The position numbers were made by a program, and so were the translations under genes. Below the pieces are notes generated by a model. The model did no database searches, was not told where the DNA came from, and saw only the letters and a list, made by a program, of their open reading frames with translations. A stretch of DNA of 7,786 nt from an uncultured Clostridia bacterium (lineage in GTDB: Bacteria; Bacillota; Clostridia; Oscillospirales; Ruminococcaceae): assembly GCA_937891895.1 (NCBI GenBank), contig CALATN010000097.1:1-7786 (forward strand), read 5' to 3'. This document shows positions 5,892 through 7,786 of this stretch, one piece after another (position 1 is the first letter of the stretch; each line of letters begins with the position of its first letter).

Positions 5892-6728
5892 ATGGCGGTA
5901 AAAATCAATCAGCATGCTTATCCTTTTATAGAACAGGTTAAGAATCTTCCCGTATACCTGACAGGTATAGGCGGCACGGAATATCAGGGTGCGGTAAATC
6001 GTGACAAAGGATATTGCTGGCATCAGATTTTGTTCTGTGCAGGCGGAAGCGGTATACTGAAATATGATGATATTACCATTGAGATAACGGAAAACTGCTT
6101 TATTTTTCTTCCCGCAGATTACCCCCACGAATACACTCCCGATAATGAAAAATGGGATATAAGATGGGTCGTTTTTGACGGCTATGCCTGCAGACAGATT
6201 TTCAGTGAATTTGATATGAATAAGCCTATGGTTGTAAAGGCAACTGACAGTAATGCTATGCAGAAGCTTTACGACAAAATGTTTGTTGCTTTGAAAACTG
6301 ACAAGGTTTATGGAAACTACACCTGTGCGGGATTGGTTTATCAGTACATACTGGAGTTTCATCGTCTTGCTTCTGACAGCAACACAAAGAACAAGACAGA
6401 CAAAAGCGATATCCTTATGCCTGCTTTGAATTACATTGAAGAAAATTTTCGTAATGATTTTCCGATTACCGTTCTTGCTGAAATATCTGGTGTTTCGCAT
6501 CAGTACCTTTGCCGCATTTTCAATCAGACAATGAATATCCGTCCGAATGAATACATCACCTGCCGAAAGTTGCAGGAAGCCAAGCATCTGCTTGCTGAAA
6601 CTTCACTTTCTGTTTATGAAGTATGCCTGCAGTCAGGCTTTTCCGATGCAAGCTATTTCAGCACGGTTTTCAAACGCTACGAGGGAATTACTCCTGCTGA
6701 ATACCGCAGAAAAACAAAAGCCTACTAA
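5892..6728 (+). CDS. AraC-family transcriptional regulator with cupin sensor domain
   Basis: This 278-residue protein has an N-terminal cupin-like sugar-sensing domain: WHQILFCAGGSGILKYDD at ~43-60, then FIFLPADYPHEY at ~70-81 and RWVVFDG at 91-97. The C-terminal region (~174-275) is the double helix-turn-helix of the AraC/XylS family. The first helix pair is ITVLAEISGVSHQYLCRIF (192-210), and the second carries the family signature VYEVCLQSGFSDASYFSTVF (241-260) followed by GITPAEYRR. The length is typical. It is cytoplasmic and probably binds DNA as a dimer when a plant-derived sugar is present. It is divergent from the GH27 operon with 216 bases between starts, so it is most likely the local regulator of GH27 and GH44; which sugar it senses cannot be told. 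Start at 5892: GAGGTG seven bases upstream. Confidence 0.93.
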   Translation: MAVKINQHAYPFIEQVKNLPVYLTGIGGTEYQGAVNRDKGYCWHQILFCAGGSGILKYDDITIEITENCFIFLPADYPHEYTPDNEKWDIRWVVFDGYACRQIFSEFDMNKPMVVKATDSNAMQKLYDKMFVALKTDKVYGNYTCAGLVYQYILEFHRLASDSNTKNKTDKSDILMPALNYIEENFRNDFPITVLAEISGVSHQYLCRIFNQTMNIRPNEYITCRKLQEAKHLLAETSLSVYEVCLQSGFSDASYFSTVFKRYEGITPAEYRRKTKAY

Positions 6729-6736
6729 ATACACAA

Positions 6737-6767
6737 AACCGCCATAGCTGTAAAAGCTACGGCGGTT
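6737..6767. terminator. bidirectional terminator between the AraC and GGDEF genes
   Basis: Arms at 6737-6749 and 6755-6767 (AACCGCC...AGCT and AGCTA...GGCGGTT) form a 13-position stem with a five-base loop. The one imperfect position is A-C on the plus strand and a G-U wobble on the minus strand. It lies between convergent stops at 6728 and 6775; U-rich stretches follow on both sides (TTATTCTGTTT on plus, TTTTGTGT on minus). Confidence 0.75.
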
Positions 6768-6774
6768 ATTCTGT

Positions 6775-7518
6775 TTATTCGGCAGAACTTTTTTCTATTG
6801 CCCTGTGTTTTTTCATAAGTCCGCTTCTTTCAAGTTTTACAACATCGTATCCGAATGTAAGCGGCCCCGTGTAAAGCTTGCTGTAGCAGGACAGTATTCT
6901 TTCAGCACAAATCTGTCCGCCGTTTTCCTTGGAATCGTACAGCATTACGATAACCTGACGGCTGGAATATCGTGCTGAAACGTCCACCTTTCTGAGTGAA
7001 GTGAAAATAGCACGGTCAAGCATTTCCACAGCCTGTTCGATTTCGTTCGGATCAGCGTTTTCATTTTCAAGCGTGAACAGAATTGTATTTACGTCCTCAT
7101 CGTGTCTTTCAACCACTCTGCGAATAAAATTGTACACATAGTGGAAATTGTCAAAATCCAGCATATATGCGCCTATTCCTGCATCAGTTCTCTGCATCAT
7201 TTCACGCAGATATTTCAGATCAACACTGTTGCTTGCGCGACGATTTTCAGCTGCATACTGGTCGCTGAAAAAATGATATGAGTTCTTTCCGTTCTGCTTT
7301 ACGTAGTAAAGTGCTTTATCAGCGGCGTTGTAAAGATCCTTAAAGCATTTGCCGTCGGCAGGAAACTGGGAAATACCAATAGATACAGATGAGTTTGTTT
7401 CAAACTTACATTCTTTAAGCTTTCTGCAAAGATCCGCCAGGATATCTCCCGCAAGGTTTGATATTTCAGCCTTTGATTTTACGCTTCTTACAAATAAATT
7501 ATTTAATAGTTTTTCCAT
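6775..7518 (-). pseudogene. GGDEF-domain protein, 5'-truncated, with a second degenerate GGDEF-like domain
   Basis: The open frame gives 247 residues from an ATG at 7518, but the first ~8 residues probably are not native. Residues ~9-86 are the second half of a GGDEF (diguanylate cyclase) domain: FVRSVKSKAEI, SVSIGISQFP, LYNAADKALYYVKQNGKNSYHFF. The GGDEF active-site loop and everything before it are absent. Residues ~115-230 resemble another GGDEF fold: AIFTSLRKVDVSARY (171-184) aligns with the helix before the motif, but the motif itself reads SSRQV (185-189) and AERILSC follows. That second domain should be catalytically dead. In the intact gene the first domain would make cyclic di-GMP from GTP, and the second may bind nucleotide or regulate; this is inferred. 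The truncation coincides with the change to AT-rich DNA near 7490-7515, so it is probably a breakpoint rather than natural decay. No good ribosome site or promoter precedes 7518. Confidence 0.78.
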
Positions 7519-7786
7519 ATATATACACTCTCTTTCTTTTTAAATTTTGATAATATTAGGGATAATTTAGAAATTTATTATTATGGTGAATTAATGGAAA
7601 ATGGAAAAGTTCCATTAATTATAGAGTTAAAATATGAATGTTATTTTGATATGAAAACAGGAGAGTTAGAAGAAAAAACAATGGAATTATTGAAAAATTA
7701 TAAAGGAAAATATGCAATAAAAAGTTTTAACCCTTTTTCAATATATTACTTAAGAAAACATTATCCAAGTGTTGTTAGAGGACAAT
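7510..7786 (+). CDS. glycerophosphodiester phosphodiesterase (internal fragment, AT-rich, foreign to the rest)
   Basis: A frame open from just after a TAG at 7507-7509 to the right edge encodes about 92 residues. VPLIIELKYE contains the ELK motif of the GDPD family (the Glu is a metal/active-site residue), and AIKSFNPFSIYYLRKHYP matches its SFNP...LR...P motif. IYTLSFFL near the beginning resembles the family's 'IPTLxEFL' stretch. These enzymes hydrolyse glycerophosphodiesters to glycerol-3-phosphate and an alcohol. The N-terminal HRG/HD region lies on the far side of the breakpoint and the C-terminus beyond the window. G+C is about 22% over 7561-7786, with codons such as TTA, ATA, AGA and AAA dominant. 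This is typical of low-GC Firmicutes, Mollicutes-like gut lineages or Fusobacteria and unlike the remaining window. No TGA codon occurs in the frame, so the genetic code cannot be judged. Confidence 0.75.

Noticed and set aside
5853..6587. Long minus-strand open frame (244 codons) opposite the AraC gene
   Set aside because: It lies antisense to a clear AraC-family gene, and its product has no recognisable motif; it is a shadow of the real gene's codon pattern.
1..7786. CRISPR array, tRNA/rRNA gene, insertion sequence, phage or toxin-antitoxin system
   Set aside because: I looked for spaced repeats, transposase or integrase motifs, terminal inverted repeats and small paired genes and saw none; the block boundaries show no flanking repeats or attachment-site-like duplications.

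Overview
The window looks like a fragment of a gut- or rumen-type Clostridia genome, with the gene families and style of a Ruminococcus/Oscillospiraceae plant-fibre degrader. G+C is moderate (one line counted by hand gave about 47%) up to roughly position 7500. The last ~280 bases are different: about 22% G+C by my hand count over 7561-7786, with codon use to match.

The window reads as three blocks separated by two breakpoints. Block 1 (1 to ~950, all minus strand) holds the 3' end of an unidentified gene (854-~955), its terminator (814-843), a promoter (751-779), a small HD-domain alarmone-hydrolase-like gene (295-723) and the start of an alpha/beta-hydrolase lipase gene that runs off the left edge. 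Block 2 (~953 to ~7500) is a carbohydrate-use region. On the plus strand it has the 3' remnant of one GH43 gene, overlapping by four bases a complete GH43 gene (1219-2547). On the minus strand is an apparent operon: GH27 alpha-galactosidase (4518-5675), a small four-cysteine protein (4322-4525) and a secreted, membrane-anchored GH44 endoglucanase/xyloglucanase (2602-4308). Divergent from the operon is an AraC-family regulator (5892-6728). A minus-strand gene for a GGDEF protein (6775-~7500) follows, with its 5' part and GGDEF motif missing. Block 3 (~7510-7786) is an internal piece of a very AT-rich glycerophosphodiester phosphodiesterase gene on the plus strand.

Block 2 fits together as hemicellulose use. 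GH44 would cut beta-1,4-glucan or xyloglucan backbones at the cell surface. GH27 and the GH43 enzymes have no signal peptides and would trim galactose and arabinose/xylose from imported oligosaccharides. The AraC regulator probably controls the divergent GH27 operon. No transporter is present in the window.

At both breakpoints genes are cut mid-frame, and at the right one base composition also changes abruptly. The simplest reading is a chimeric assembly or amplification product, at least on the right; a real rearrangement is possible on the left. I found no CRISPR array, tRNA, rRNA, insertion sequence or convincing new defence or mobile system. The most informative observations are the two breakpoints, the degenerate second GGDEF domain, the small Cys protein inside the glycosidase operon and the operator-like repeats in the divergent promoter region.
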